NCBI GenBank assembly: GCA_956465555.1
Contig: OY101130.1
Location: 806,001 to 870,000 of the forward strand
DNA: 64,000 nucleotides
Direction: 5' to 3'
Source: Nitzschia sp. pyKryTriq1
Lineage: Eukaryota; Bacillariophyta; Bacillariophyceae; Bacillariales; Bacillariaceae
In this document: positions 39,953-52,047 of the stretch, one piece after another
How positions within the stretch are numbered: position 1 is the stretch's first letter
Layout: each line of letters opens with the position of its first letter
Translations under genes and position numbers: made by a program
Notes under the pieces: model-generated
What the model was told of the DNA's origin: nothing
Seen by the model: only the letters and a program-made list of their open reading frames with translations
Databases searched by the model: none

Positions 39953-42900
39953 TTACTGTTTACCCAGTCGAGTCACCGACACCTTTTTTGGTGTCGGAAT
40001 GCCGCTGCTTCCTCTCAGTTGCCTCGTCGCACTGTCTGGACCCACCCTCGAGCGTTCCGAAGACGATAATGAGCTTCTCAGGGAGGCAGTATCATCATCA
40101 TGACTACTATCTTCGGAATCATCACAAGAGATGAATTCGTTGTTCGTGAATCGACCTCGTTTCACGATCCCTGTGTGCATGAACAAAGCCCCATTGCCAT
40201 GCATTTTACCGTCCACAATGCTACCAATATAAGTACTCTTATCTTGGAACCTTATCGTACCAACGCCATTTGGAATACCCTCCCGCAGAGGACCCGTGAA
40301 GAATACTTTCTGGTTGTTTATCACATGGGGCAGATTCTTGGCATACGCGTTTTTGACAATCGGTGCCTGTGTTCGATCTTTGGACGGAGAAAGGAGTAGT
40401 GACTTGGATGCATATTTGCCCCCTTCATCCATCTTAGCACCAGATATCGTGCGGACAATTTCTTCCAACATTTCGATCTTCAATTGCTTCAACGTATTGT
40501 CTTCGTGCAACGATTTTACGACTTCCTCGCGTGTCTTGCTCTTCTCCGTAAGGTCTGATTGCCTTTCTTCCAGCATGTGGATTTTGGCCTTCATCCGTTT
40601 TGCGTCCCACGTAACTTGTGATTTCTCGAGCATGTCCACAGCATCCTTTCGTGATTCAAGATTTCTCTTTTTAGTGGTCAACAACTTTTCTAAACGTGCA
40701 CTTTCTTTGCTGTCTCCTTCTTCAATGGCCCAGTCCAATTTTTCTTGCAAATATAAAAGTTCGAACTCGAGTTTGTCATAAGAGACATGCTTTTGGGACG
40801 CTAGATTGTTTCCAATACGTCTCCCATATAAAAAGGCAATGGCTGAAATCAAGGCAAACACGGCAAAAGAAACAGGAATCCAAGCGGTAGAGTAAGAAAC
40901 GCCGAATCGTTGATTCACGCCCAAGGCCTGTACGACAGTTTGCGATGGAGCACCCGTGGGAGAAGCTGAGGGTGATGTAGTCGGCTGCGGACTAACGGAT
41001 GGTGCTAAAGATAAAGAAGGCTGATCTGATGGGCTGAGGCTGTCTGAAGGCGCGATGGAAACGCTAGGTGATACAGAGGGCTGAACCGTAGTTGTTGGCC
41101 TTGGGGATGCCGTGGGGGTACCCGTGGGCGCTGTCGTGATAATTTCACATCCGGCAACTACAACTCCGATACAATCTTGCTCACATTCTTCTGCCTGACC
41201 ATAGGCGCAGCACCCATTGAATTCACCATTGCAATAATTCTAGTGGCATTAATTGTAGGAGTAGACGAGAGATCCGGTTGGGTAAGTTTGTGCTTCGCCA
41301 TGCCCAGGTGAGAATGTTTCTGTGTTGACACTTACATAACAATTGCAGCCCGGGACCACTTCTTGATTGGCAATCAGCTCGGGACATAGCCCAAGATTCA
41401 CTGCGATCGTGCACTGCGGTTCTGGCTCGGTCGGTGGAACAGGCACTGCAGTCGGTCGGGGAGCGGAAGTAGGTGATTCACTCAAAGATGGCGCGTTAGA
41501 TACCGTCGGGGCGGGCGTTGGACTATCACTAATACTGGGAGCGAAAGAGACACTAGGAGAGTTCGTAGGATTTACACTTGGTGACGCTGTGGGGAAGGGA
41601 GGCTGTACGCATCCAGCGACTAGGATCCCAACACAATCCAGGTCGCATTCCCTGTCGAAGTCACAACAACCCACGTATACATCATTGCAGAAATTCTGCA
41701 ACCAAGAAATAGGTGAAATGCAACGAAGAACACAATTGTACACGATATGTTAGAAACAAAAGCAAAACATTACCCCCTTGGGATAGTCTCGAGCGTGATC
41801 TTCCACTTACATAACAGTCGCAATCAGGATCAGGGGGGACTTGAGAAATCTTTTCAGTACATTGACCTTCGTTGGCTTTGACAACACATCGTGGTGGATT
41901 TGTTGGTTCTATGGAAGGCGAGTCCGTAGGGTTCAGTGTTGGGCTACTGGAAGGTCTAGCACTAATGGTGGGCGAGATGGTGGGTGGAGGATTCGTTGGC
42001 TCTGCGCTTGGATTGGTACTTGGCTGCACAGATACAGTGGGGGCGTTTGATGGCTGTAGAGAAATGGAGGGACTCTGCGACAAGGGCCTTTCTGTAGGCA
42101 GCTCTGACGGCGATTCTTTTGGTTCCTCAACGTCAATTGAGCCGGAATCTGCGCAGTAATAGTATCCAAATGCTTGCAAGCCTTTTCCGCCTTTGCCTTT
42201 GCCTTTTCCACTTCTACTTCTACTCCCGCTCCCACTTCTGCTTCCACTTCTGCTTCTACTTCCCTTTCCACTTCGACTGCCTTTGCCTTTTCCCGTGCGA
42301 CTCAAGTCAGATGCTATTGGAAATCGGTCATCGCTGGAAAGCGACTTGTATATGAGATGTTTACATGGTCTCACTCCCCCGTTTCCCTTTCCTTTACCTG
42401 TTCAATTGATCAATCGAAATAATTTAAAGCGATTGCAATGAGATGTGGTCTTGAAACCAACACAACCAACATCTTACCACGGTTCCTCAGCTCTTACCTT
42501 TACCACTCTTTCTCTCTGATTTTGAGGACTTGCTAGACTTTTTAGAGGACTTGCTGCTTTTTATTCCTCCCTTGCCCTTGCCACTTGGACGGGGATCTCT
42601 TTCGTCGTCCCTTTCTCCCTTCCCTCCCCCCTTTCCAGAATCGGGTCGATCTCTTGGGTCATCGCGTCCTCCTTTTCCTTCCGAGGACTTTTTGGTACTT
42701 TTGGAGCTCTTTGACTTTTCTTTTCCTCCATTTCCCCCGCCACGCGGTGGACCCTCGGGGCGCGGTGGTGGCTGCTGTGGAAGTACAAAGGTTTTTCTCT
42801 CAACGTGTGATGAAAATAATGGGGCTGCAATGTCTTCGGCAGGCTGTATCCCCAATGTCGCCAGCATATCCCCATTGTATTCCACTTGCATCTCAGCTGC

Positions 42901-42996
42901 CGACGATAAACGACCAATGCATAGCAGCCAAACGAGGACTAGACCGATGGAGCACGGATGCAACCTGGTTCGTTTCGTCTTGGCGGCCCTGTCCAT
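39953..42996 (-). CDS. silaffin-like single-pass membrane protein with cytosolic coiled coil and MORN repeats
   Basis: Four exons (42498-42996, 41811-42397, 41336-41695, 39953-41239), introns of 100, 115 and 96 nt, all in phase; 910 residues. Signal peptide (GLVLVWLLCIGRLSSA), then about 250 residues rich in Lys, Ser, Gly and Arg (KSSKSSKKSSKSSKSERK; SRSGSGSRSRSGKGKGKG), the make-up of silaffin-like silica proteins. Two Cys modules follow, each with C-x-CY split by a phase-0 intron from N-x-CN, then CC and three more Cys. They are joined by Ser/Pro/Thr linkers (PSxxPT type). A transmembrane helix sits at about 602-621 (IPVSFAVFALISAIAFLYG). The cytosolic part is a coiled coil and one or two MORN-like repeats (GIPNGVGTIRF, GKMHGNGALF). 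Likely in the silica vesicle or plasma membrane, linking wall to cytoplasm. Location is inferred. Confidence 0.75.
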
Positions 42997-44780
42997 CCTC
43001 CTTTACCTTGGATGGCTTCTACGTTTCTTTTCCGCTTTTGTTGTCGTATGAGGTAAGAGAATATCTCCAGAGTACCGATGCTGGTTTTGCTGGTTTTGAT
43101 CCTGATCAATGTACCTGTACATACTCGAATTTACACATACGAAAAACATCATCAGTTCGTTGTTGACGTCCTTTGTTTGTATGATAGGTGCGCGCTATGA
43201 TCAAGATTCATGCGTTCAACGGATGCTCGGTGGGACATGCATGGGGACGTCTCATTTATTTTAATTATGTACTGTCACTACTTAGTAGAGAGTTATTTTT
43301 TTGATGCCCAAACAACGCCGGTACCAGGTACCCTGGTACAGTACTGTATGCAGAAGTCGAGTATTTAGAACAAGTGTGCAGTAGACACACATAATACGGT
43401 ATGGTACGTGGATACGGACTGGTACAATATGATACCGGTATACATACTTGTCAGGCGCCCCTTCAATCCCAAAATTCTCCCCCAAGGCTGCGCAGATACG
43501 CGCGTGTGGGCAGCGGCCCCACCATCGCGCTCCAGTGGCTAAGTTTTATAATTCTTTCATCTTAAGGAAAAGCTCTACCATAAAGGTGCCATTGATTGGT
43601 TGGCGACAATTATTAGCGATAACTGTGTAGGATTAAATATTTTAAGGTTCCATATTATATATCAAATGGATGTGTTTTTAACTTACATTGACGTATGTTT
43701 CAATTGAATTTGGGTGTATTTTCGAATGGATGTTTTCAATTGTGAGATTCCATTACCTGTCTCTAGATTGTACTACAAACATATCTACTACCGGGCGATT
43801 TTATATTAAATTGATCTATTTTTATTTCTTATTGACATGCGCTACAATTTAAATGTTTCATGTTTTCAGTTGACAGCTTCCTTTGGTGAGATTCCATTGA
43901 GATACCATTGATTCGGTATTATCGCGTGCACCGTGCTGCACTCCCATGCATGACTTACGCAATCTCGCGCTGCCAGCGCCAAACCACACTCGGACATTCT
44001 GAAGGCCCCTCGTGCCGTTGCCAGCCCCCTTCTTTTACCAGGGAGTCTACCGGTACACTACAACAAGTACTCGTACTAAAAGTACGGGTGCTGGTACTGT
44101 ACCAACATAACGTAGCTGGTACTGCAAGAAGCCCCCGGTCAGAACTGAATGACTCGCGGACGTAGACGGACGGAAGCGAGCAGTGGGTCTACCAGTACGG
44201 AGTCTCGGACGGAGTGGTAGTTCGTGTATTGCTTACAAGTACTGCAGTACTCATTACTCATACCTGTACTTGTACTTGTACAGCAGTACGCGCGGGAATA
44301 CTTGTGTGGGCGGTGGGGGAGCATCCGATCCAACATTCGTAAAATCGACAACGCGACGCGTTCATCTTCCAGCGGCGCCCGCATCCCCATTTGAAAGTAA
44401 AACATAAAACAGTGCCTGGGAGGGATTCAGTAGCATTGCGGGGAGGAAGGATGAATCAACGCGGGGACAACAAGGAAGGATCCAACACAACGGGGCTGCT
44501 CGGAGCCATGCGTCGCAATCAGGGATCAGGGATTACGCGAATCAAGCGTTCGACCTTGTACCGGTACCAGGTACTTGTACAGTATTAATATCTGTATTTG
44601 CAAGGTGTTTGAACTGAACGAAGGAATATCATCAGTGATTTGGAGCGGAGCTTTGCACATCAAACATCAACATCGTTTTCCTACAAATACACGTAGACCG
44701 GCATACAGGTACAGCACAGGCTGAGCAGTCAAGGAAGACTTGGCATTCCCCACTGTGATTCACCCGCCTGAACAAATAAA
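42997..44780. other. long divergent intergenic region
   Basis: Between the silaffin-like gene (minus) and an MFS transporter (plus). GTAC islands at 43319-43347, 43400-43445, 44049-44118, 44215-44283 and 44558-44581. An A/T-rich island (43555-43920) is described separately. No gene supported. Confidence 0.45.
43555..43920. other. A/T-rich island
   Basis: Clearly richer in A and T than its flanks and free of GTAC words. GTGAGATTCCATT occurs twice, at about 43741-43753 and 43886-43898, and TTTCAATTGAATTT and similar words recur. It may be an inserted, decayed element, but no ends or coding remains are visible. Confidence 0.4.
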
Positions 44781-46428
44781 ATGAAGGAAGTCACCGGGGC
44801 CGACGAACACGAAATTGCTGGAGCATCAGTGCAAGAACCAACCGATGTCGATGTCGATGTCGATGTCGATGTCGATGTCGATGTCAATGTCAATGTCAAT
44901 GTCAATGTCAATGTCCATGTCGATGTCGATGTCGATGTCGATGTCGATGTCGATGTCGGTGAATCTTCCACAACTGCGAATCTAGCCGCAAACGCCCCAT
45001 GCTATATCCTTCCAGCCATCGTAATAAGTCAATTCGCGGGTACGGCTCTTTGGTTTGCCGGAAACGCCGTCTTGCCCGATCTGGTGGAGGAATGGAAGGA
45101 TCTGGACGAATCTAGCTTGGGCTACTTGACGTCGAGCGTGCAGTTTGGCTTTATTATGGGAACCTTGCTCTTTGCTCTATTGAGTATCGCCGATCGGTTT
45201 CGGCCGACCAAAGTGTTTTTTGTATGTGCCGTCGCTGGGGCCTCTTGCAATGCTATTCTTCCGGCCTGCCAGCGGACCGAGTCGGTGGGAGGTTTAGTGG
45301 TACTACGTTTGGCGACGGGTTTCTTTTTGGCCGGTATTTATCCCGTAGGCATGAAGGTAAGGCCCTTCTTCTTCTTCTTTTCGATAGCTGTAAGAATGTC
45401 ACAGCCACATCCTCATATCATATATTTCAATATGTGTAACAAGGTGGCCGCCGATTGGTATCAAGCTGGACTGGGGAAAGCCTTGGGATGGCTGGTCGGG
45501 GCATTAGCAGTGGGGAGCAGCTTCCCGTTTTTGCTCCGGCAAATCCCTCAATCCTGGCAAGCTTTGTTGTGGGAAACGAGTGGCATCGCCGCCATGGGTG
45601 GCATCATAGTGGGATTTCTAGTGCCCGAGGGACCCCATCGAAAAGCGGGAGCGCAGAAATTGGACCCTACGATCGCGTGCAATCTCTTTCAGAACAATGC
45701 CCCATTTCGCTCCGCTGCTACGGCCTATTGGGGTCATATGTGGGAACTGTGTAGGTAGTCTAGAGAACGACGACAGAAAGACTTCTTCGCTTAAAATGCA
45801 AGAGTCGAAATGCTCACTATTCGGTTCTTGTGCTGCTCTGCTTTTGTTTTAACTGTGGGTAGATGCGTTTTGGACGTGGTGTCCTGTGGTCTGGGAAGCC
45901 TATTTGGCGAGTTATGATGGAAGAATGGAGTTGTCTCCGAGTTTGGTTACATTTTTGGTCATTGCCTTCGGAGGCTTGGGATGTGTGTTGGGCGGATATC
46001 TTTCCTTGTGCTACGGCAGTGCAAATGTCGCCTTTGGTAGTCTGGCAGTCTCGGGGAGCCTTTGCCTGTTGTCTCCCGCACTCTACTTGGCCCCAGTTGG
46101 TGTAATGCTTGCCGCATATTTATTGTGGGGTATGGCTGTTGTGGCCGACTCGCCGCAATTTTCTACCCTGATCGCCCAAGCTGCACCTCCAGAATCCAAG
46201 GGGACCGCATTGACCATAGTCAATTGTATCGGATTCACAATCACAATTGGTTCCATTCAGTTGCTTTCGGTGCCGATCGCCCCTCAGTATCTGTTTCTTC
46301 TGCTAGTCCCGGGTCCCGTTTTGGGACTCTGGAGTCTTTGGTCTTATCATATACGTCCCCATGAGATGAATACCGGAGATGGAGGCAACAACGGCGACGT
46401 CACCGGCACTAACGAAATTAAGATCTAG
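44781..46428 (+). CDS. major facilitator superfamily transporter with a Val-Asp/Val-Asn repeat
   Basis: Exons 44781-45356, 45444-45750 and 45863-46428, introns of 87 and 112 nt, 482 residues. The first intron is a multiple of three with no stop and would read through; it is placed because GMK|VAADWY is restored. The second restores MWELYAFWTWCP. About twelve membrane helices can be traced (FAGTALWFAGNAVLP, GLVVLRLATGFFLAGIYPVG, FLVIAFGGLGCVLGGYLS, YLLWGMAVVADSPQFSTL). The cytosolic N-terminus carries an uninterrupted VD/VN dipeptide run of about 38 residues from a GATGTC/AATGTC hexanucleotide repeat (44844-44957). Substrate unknown; an anion or small organic compound is possible by family. 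Confidence 0.85.
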
Positions 46429-46541
46429 TTCTTCTCTTGCTTTGTTCGTCGTTGAGACTTGAGATCGGTCGATCTTCCTTCTCGTCGGCGTGTTTTCACG
46501 TTGAAGAAATTCGAAAGGATCAAAAAGAGTCAACGCTATTG

Positions 46542-49065
46542 CTACTTTTGCTCAAAGCCTTCCTCTTCCAATAGTCTTATGACTCCATCCTCAACAGAGG
46601 AAACCCGACATAATGATCGGATGGGGATATTGAACCCGCTCAAAGATTGTCTTCCACTTTCGTATACTTTCTCGAGTAAAACGCCAACACCCACAGCTGT
46701 CGCGTCGGCATCGGATATAATCCTCAAAAGAGCTTCTTGCGAGGCCCCGCTACTCAAAAAGTCGTCGACGACCAAGACACGATCGGTGGGGTCCAAATGA
46801 TTCTTGCTCACCAGTAATTCTCGATTCTTTCCGACTGTTCTCGACGAGAACCCGGCTTGATATGTTTCGGCCATGACGACAGTTCGTTCCTTTCGAGCGT
46901 AGACCACGGGCACTTGGAGGTACTTGGCCATTGGTAATGCAATAACTAGACCAGTGGTTGCCACTGTCAGAATTTTTGTGGGCTTTTGTTTCACGAACAA
47001 ATCGGCCTGAAATAAACACGCAAGTCGAAGGGAAAGTCAGAAATGCAGGAAGAATCCAGGAAATTTGAAGATCTCACGACATACAACTTACCAGTTCTTT
47101 AGCACAAATATCCATCAGATTCACATCGACCTTACTGTCCATAAACTCGGATACATCAACGATATCGTTCGGTAAAACCCGAGCATCCCGTAAGACGCGA
47201 TCCCTCAATTTCAAAGATGCTGATCCAATGCCGTCATCACGAGTACCCGTCAGTGACACGTCGTCTCTCTTTGCCTTGAGGAATTTTTGATATTCCAAAT
47301 CGAACGTCATTTTAAGCGTCTCCACCATGTTGTGAATTGCCTGTGCCATGGGAATGAAAGTACGACCCGAGTGACAAAACGCCATATCTACGTCGCAGAC
47401 CCCATATTCAAAAATCTCCATTTCTCCGTCGTAAAAGCAAAGACAAGATGTGAATCGGGTAAGTCGACTGGGTTCCGACAGCGGTTGCAGGGCGTCAACA
47501 AGATAATCCACATGATTGTCTATATCGTTGATGCGATATCCCGACAGCACTTTTGGATTGTTGACGCCAGTAGCGGCAGATGCTTTTGAGGGTGGACCAC
47601 CACTGGTAGTCGAACTGGAAGTCAAGGATTCGGGAGGGACGGGTTCAACCTCAAAGGAAGTGCGAGAAGCAACACAAGGCAGGCCTGTCACTTCAAATAC
47701 TGTCCGTGCCTTATAAGCCGCCATATCTTCAATGGTGTAGAGTCCATCTTCGACGGCTCCATCCATGAAATCACCGAAATTATCGGCAAACTCGACGCCG
47801 TAATTCCGGATATTCCCCACTAAGGATTTGAAGCAGGCATAGTCAATAGCCGAGACCCACAGTCGTTCATATCCTTCGCGAGCATTTGGCGGTCGTTGAA
47901 AAAAGGTTTTGGCCTTGGCGGATGCAGCTGCCTTTTGGAGTCGACGACTGTTGGTTCGACAATCTTTCATACGCTCCCAAAATTTGGCATCATCTTGCGC
48001 TTTGTCGATGGGTTCGTCCCAATTCATGAAAAATTCCGAGTCTTGTACTGGTGAGTCGAGCAGTGATGCCAAGCTTCAATATCTATGGCAGAATTACTTA
48101 CCTGGGGAAGGTTCTGGAACGACCAGTGTGTTGGCTCGATCTGGATCCACCGTTTTCGAGTCATCGCTGCCCCAGAAGTCCCAGGGCTCTTCGTCGGAAT
48201 CATCCCAAATGCTAGCCCGATTTTTCCCAAATCCATCTGGTAGAGCTTCCAGCTGCTCTTCCAGTCGACGAGTCTCTTCGTCCAGGGATACTTCTTTCTC
48301 TTCTTTCATGGAATCTACCTGTTGAAAATAAGCTCGCAAATCTTCGTCTAACCAATTGTCACTGACTTGAAAGAGCGTATACTCCGACAAGGTGGCTTCG
48401 GCTGACTTGACTTCTTCCATGGAGGGTGGTTTGCGAGCCACTGTTAGGTCAGGCATGCCGCCGATTGCGGTGGTCGAAGTGGAGGTTCCACCCCCGAAGA
48501 AGCTAACTGAATCAGATTGGGACGAGGAGGCAGCCGCCATTTCTCGTTCTCGACTACTGCCTGCAGCGGTTTCTCCCCCAAGTTGATTAAAGAGGCGCTG
48601 TCGCTCCATTTCTTCCCAGAAGACTCCATCTGGAGTTGCATTGTCGTCGACGTCATCGTACCAGCTGCTCATCCCGTCGTCGCCGCGCCGATTCTTGCTT
48701 CGTTTGGCACGTAAAAAACTTGGTATGATTGATGGTACTACACGTAGAGATGGTACAAAGGCACGACAAAGACCTGCCATCCACAGAAGCAATACGGTCG
48801 ACGAAAGAATCACAATCGTCGTTCGCCAGGGACGACGAGATTGCGCTCTCCAAACTCGGAAAGACGATGATTCGGATGAAGATTCTCGTGGCCCACTGAT
48901 GATCGGCGCCTGCATGGCAGAAGGGAAGCCGCTCTCGCGTCCATTTGAAGTTCGCCGCCGACGTCGCCCAGCCATCGTGATTCTACGCCTATCTGATGAC
49001 ATTACTGTCGTCTTCCCCGTCGTACTTGTGTGGCCACTGAACCGATCCATTTCTGCAGGCACCAT
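46542..49065 (-). CDS. fusion protein with C-terminal xanthine phosphoribosyltransferase
   Basis: Exons 48102-49065, 47092-48047 and 46542-47006, introns of 54 and 85 nt, 794 residues. The last about 195 residues match bacterial xanthine phosphoribosyltransferase: LRDRVLRDARVLPNDIVDVSEFM, LMDICAKEL|ADLF across the intron, ILTVATTGLVIALPMAKYL, and the PRPP loop VLVVDDFLSSGAS. The enzyme makes XMP from xanthine and PRPP. In front lie about 600 residues: a basic start, one hydrophobic segment (VILSSTVLLLWMAGLC) followed by RAFVPS, which resembles the plastid import motif though it is unusually far from the start. Then come acidic linkers and a folded region of unknown family (YACFKSLVGNIRNYG, CLCFYDGEMEIFEYGVCDV). 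The enzyme part is firm, the fusion is by in-phase introns. Confidence 0.8.
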
Positions 49066-49515
49066 GGTGGACGATGGAAGATTGTTGCGGTGCGAATGAT
49101 GGGATGAGTTTTGACTTTTGACACCACGCCGATCGCTTCACGATGGAAATGAATATTCGTAATAGTGACGAACGTCCAAACGCCCTTGCATTTTTTAGAG
49201 GAGTCGAAAAAGTCAACGGCTGATCGACGCGTGGAAGTCGATCTAGTCCCGAGTCCAAAGTCCCCAAGAAAACATACAGTACATACCGGTACCGGTAATG
49301 TACTTCGTACACTAAACAAATCTCTCCACAACCAGACTACTCTATGAAAGCTTCTACCGGTAGACTTTTAGTCTACTCTTTAGTAGGATGAGCAATATTC
49401 TATTTTGATGGAATCTCAAACGATGTTTTCCCCCAAAGTTATGCTTACTTTTAGACTTTCGCGAAACAAGGCCTGCATAGGTAGTAGAACCACTGTAATA
49501 GTCTTGTTCAGTCGA
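49066..49515. other. intergenic spacer
   Basis: Upstream of the phosphoribosyltransferase fusion gene and downstream of the M11 protease. It holds ACCGGTACCGGTAATGTAC at about 49285-49303 and CTACCGGTAG near 49352. No gene. Confidence 0.4.
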
Positions 49516-52047
49516 CTACTTCCCATAGAGACTCACGTTGTCCAAGTAAACCTTGGCTTTCTTCCCTTTGTCGAACCCAAAAGTCGCACGGATCCTGAGT
49601 TGAATCCATTCCACTGTATCGGCGATATCCCATACAACGTCCACCAGATACCAGGAAAAGTCATTCTGCCAATCCACCCCTTTCGTCAAGGTGCAGATGG
49701 TTTCCCACGAGCCATTACTAAATGTCTCAACGACAAATGTCTCACCAGACACAGGCCCATCGGGCCAGTACCAGAAGGTGATATTAAGTTGTCGACGGTC
49801 GCCCACAAAATATGAACCGTCCGTCCAGATTCTGGTCGATTCGAGTAACTCAACGGAATAGGTAGAACCATCCACACCAAACCACTTTTTGAGCCTGGCG
49901 CCATCTGTTTGAAAGGCCCCAAAACTACCATTCTCAAAGTCTTGAGTCGACAGAACTATACCCCAACTCTCACTTGGGCGGAGCGTCGGAGCAAGCGAAG
50001 GAACGGGTGTCGGCTTGCCAGTGGGAGGTGCGGTCGGCTTTGACGTCGGTGCAGGCGTCGGCTTGGCCGTAGGAGGTGGTGCCACAGTGGGGGCGGCCGT
50101 GGGTTTTGGTGTAGGAGGTACGGTCGGCGTCGGCTTGACAGTGGGAGGGACAGTCGGCTTTGGAGTTGGTGCTAGGGTTGGTGTCGTCGGGTGGGCTGTA
50201 GGAGGTGCAATAGTGGGAAATGGGGTTGGCTTTGGCGTCGGTGCTGCTGTCGGCTTGGTTGTAGGCGGCGGTGAGGTAGGAGGGGCGGAAGTGGGTTTTG
50301 GTGTAAGAGGTGGCGTTGGCACTGGAGCCGGCTTGGCAGTCGGGGTTACACTGGGGTTGGGTGTCGGTGCTGGTGTTGTCCCATTCAGTTGCACAACGAC
50401 ATCAGCGTAGGCAGGGTTGGCCGACAGTTCAATAGCCGTCACCTCGATGATGAGATCTTTGTTGTCTTGGTAGTTCGAAACAGTGTATCGACCACCCACA
50501 CCGAGCTTGGCCCGAAGGTAAGAAGACCCAGAGCCTTGTTGACCCACGACCGTGACTTGATTCTGCGCCTCGATTGTGCCAGAATTAAAGCCGGCATCGA
50601 GGTTGAATCCGACATAAAGATGTTCACTGCTTCCTAGAATTTGTAAATGGACGTACTTAGTGGATGCTGCACTGTGCTGGTAATCAACGATTCCCACCAA
50701 GGATTCGCTAAAACTAACTTGTGCGCCTAAGTTGAGTGTTTGACGTCTTTGAGAGTACCACCCGAGCTGCCAACTCTTGGCCGGATTGTAGCACATACGT
50801 GTCGTGTAGGAAGCATAACTGTACCCCATCATTCCAGACTGATCCCCGTATTGATTGGTGCCTTCACCGGCGTGATTTAGGCCAAGGTTGTGGCCAAGTT
50901 CGTGGACCTGAGAAGATGGATATCGGCACCAATTGTCATTGTAAACAGTGAGCCATGAACGCAAGTAACCTTTGCAATGTCGAAACAGCAGCACAAGAGG
51001 AGAGTCAACGTGAGTGAAAATAGCTGAAGAATGGAAAGACTCAAGGACAGGGCACACTTCGCGAAAGGATCAATACGTACCATAGGCAATCCAGCTGCCG
51101 GTCGTGCCCGGGGGCAAGCATAACATGACGTGATCGAATTCAGAGGCAAGGTTTGAAATATTTAGAAGTGCCGACAATTCGGACAAAACAGCAGTTCTGA
51201 TTCCGCCGTTGGCCTGTGCAGTGACAATGTTGCTGATCTGTACCTCAATGACACCATCCTGAATAGCGACACCCGATGGTGTTACGCCGTTGTAAGGCAG
51301 TGTTTGAGTCTCGCCATAGGAGCAATTCTCGAAGCGTTCCCTCAAGTTGACGGCAGTACCATTCGTTCCAAATATGTCGTCACTTAGGGTCTGGAGGTTT
51401 GCAGATGTCGCACTATCAGAAGCTTTCACACGAACTGCCAACACAGATCTGTAGTCGGGTGCAGAAGGAGCCAAGAGTCGCGAGTATTTGTGATATTTGT
51501 TTCTCTCGGCTGGACCACGCTTCTCGATCTTGTCCCAGGATTTCTTCGACCCCTCGGGGATCTTGAGAGTCCCATCGATGATCACAGCACCCTCGGCAAG
51601 CAACGTTGTAAGACCACTGGCAACGTCCTCTTTGTCCAGATCAATACCGTCGAGTCCTTCCAAAGCGACGAAGTGAATACCAGCTTGCTCTACATCAGCA
51701 TTTTGGAGCTCGCATTGCCATTCCTCTTCCGAAGTCTGGTATTCCGATTGAATGTCAACCTTGGTGAGAATGCAACCCTCCAGCTGGGGCAGTCTACGTC
51801 GAAGAACTTTGGGTTTCTGTTACGGGGAAAGTTGGAAAGGGAAAGATGTGAGCGAACAAGTCGGGACTACCAGAGAAACTCGCATCGTAATACTGGTAGG
51901 CGCTCCATCGGCCTCGAGGCTCTCGCTGCGCGTACATACCTCCGCCTGCCTCTGGCTCGAAGCCCAAGCTGACTCCATTAGGAACGATATGGCAAGCACC
52001 AACGCCAATGGCTTGATGCCAGTACCAGCAGTGAGAAAACAAATCAT
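49516..52047 (-). CDS. secreted gametolysin-like metalloprotease (peptidase M11)
   Basis: Exons 51940-52047, 51081-51816 and 49516-50969, introns of 123 and 111 nt, 765 residues. Signal peptide (PLALVLAISFLMESAWA). Residues 37-280 contain a propeptide and the start of the catalytic domain (FDHVMLCLPPGTTGSWIAYG). Zinc site HELGHNLGLNH at 304-314 with the Met-turn MMGYSYASY. This is the M11 family, whose founder digests the algal cell wall. A Pro/Thr linker of about 150 residues (TPKPTAAPT-type repeats) leads to a C-terminal domain with a beta-sandwich rhythm (GSYFVGDRRQLNITFWYWPDG, VEWIQLRIRATF), probably substrate- or wall-binding. Likely acts outside the cell. Confidence 0.87.

Noticed and set aside
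50015-50410. Gly/Val-rich plus-strand open frame
   Set aside because: It is the reverse reading of the Pro/Thr linker of the M11 protease.
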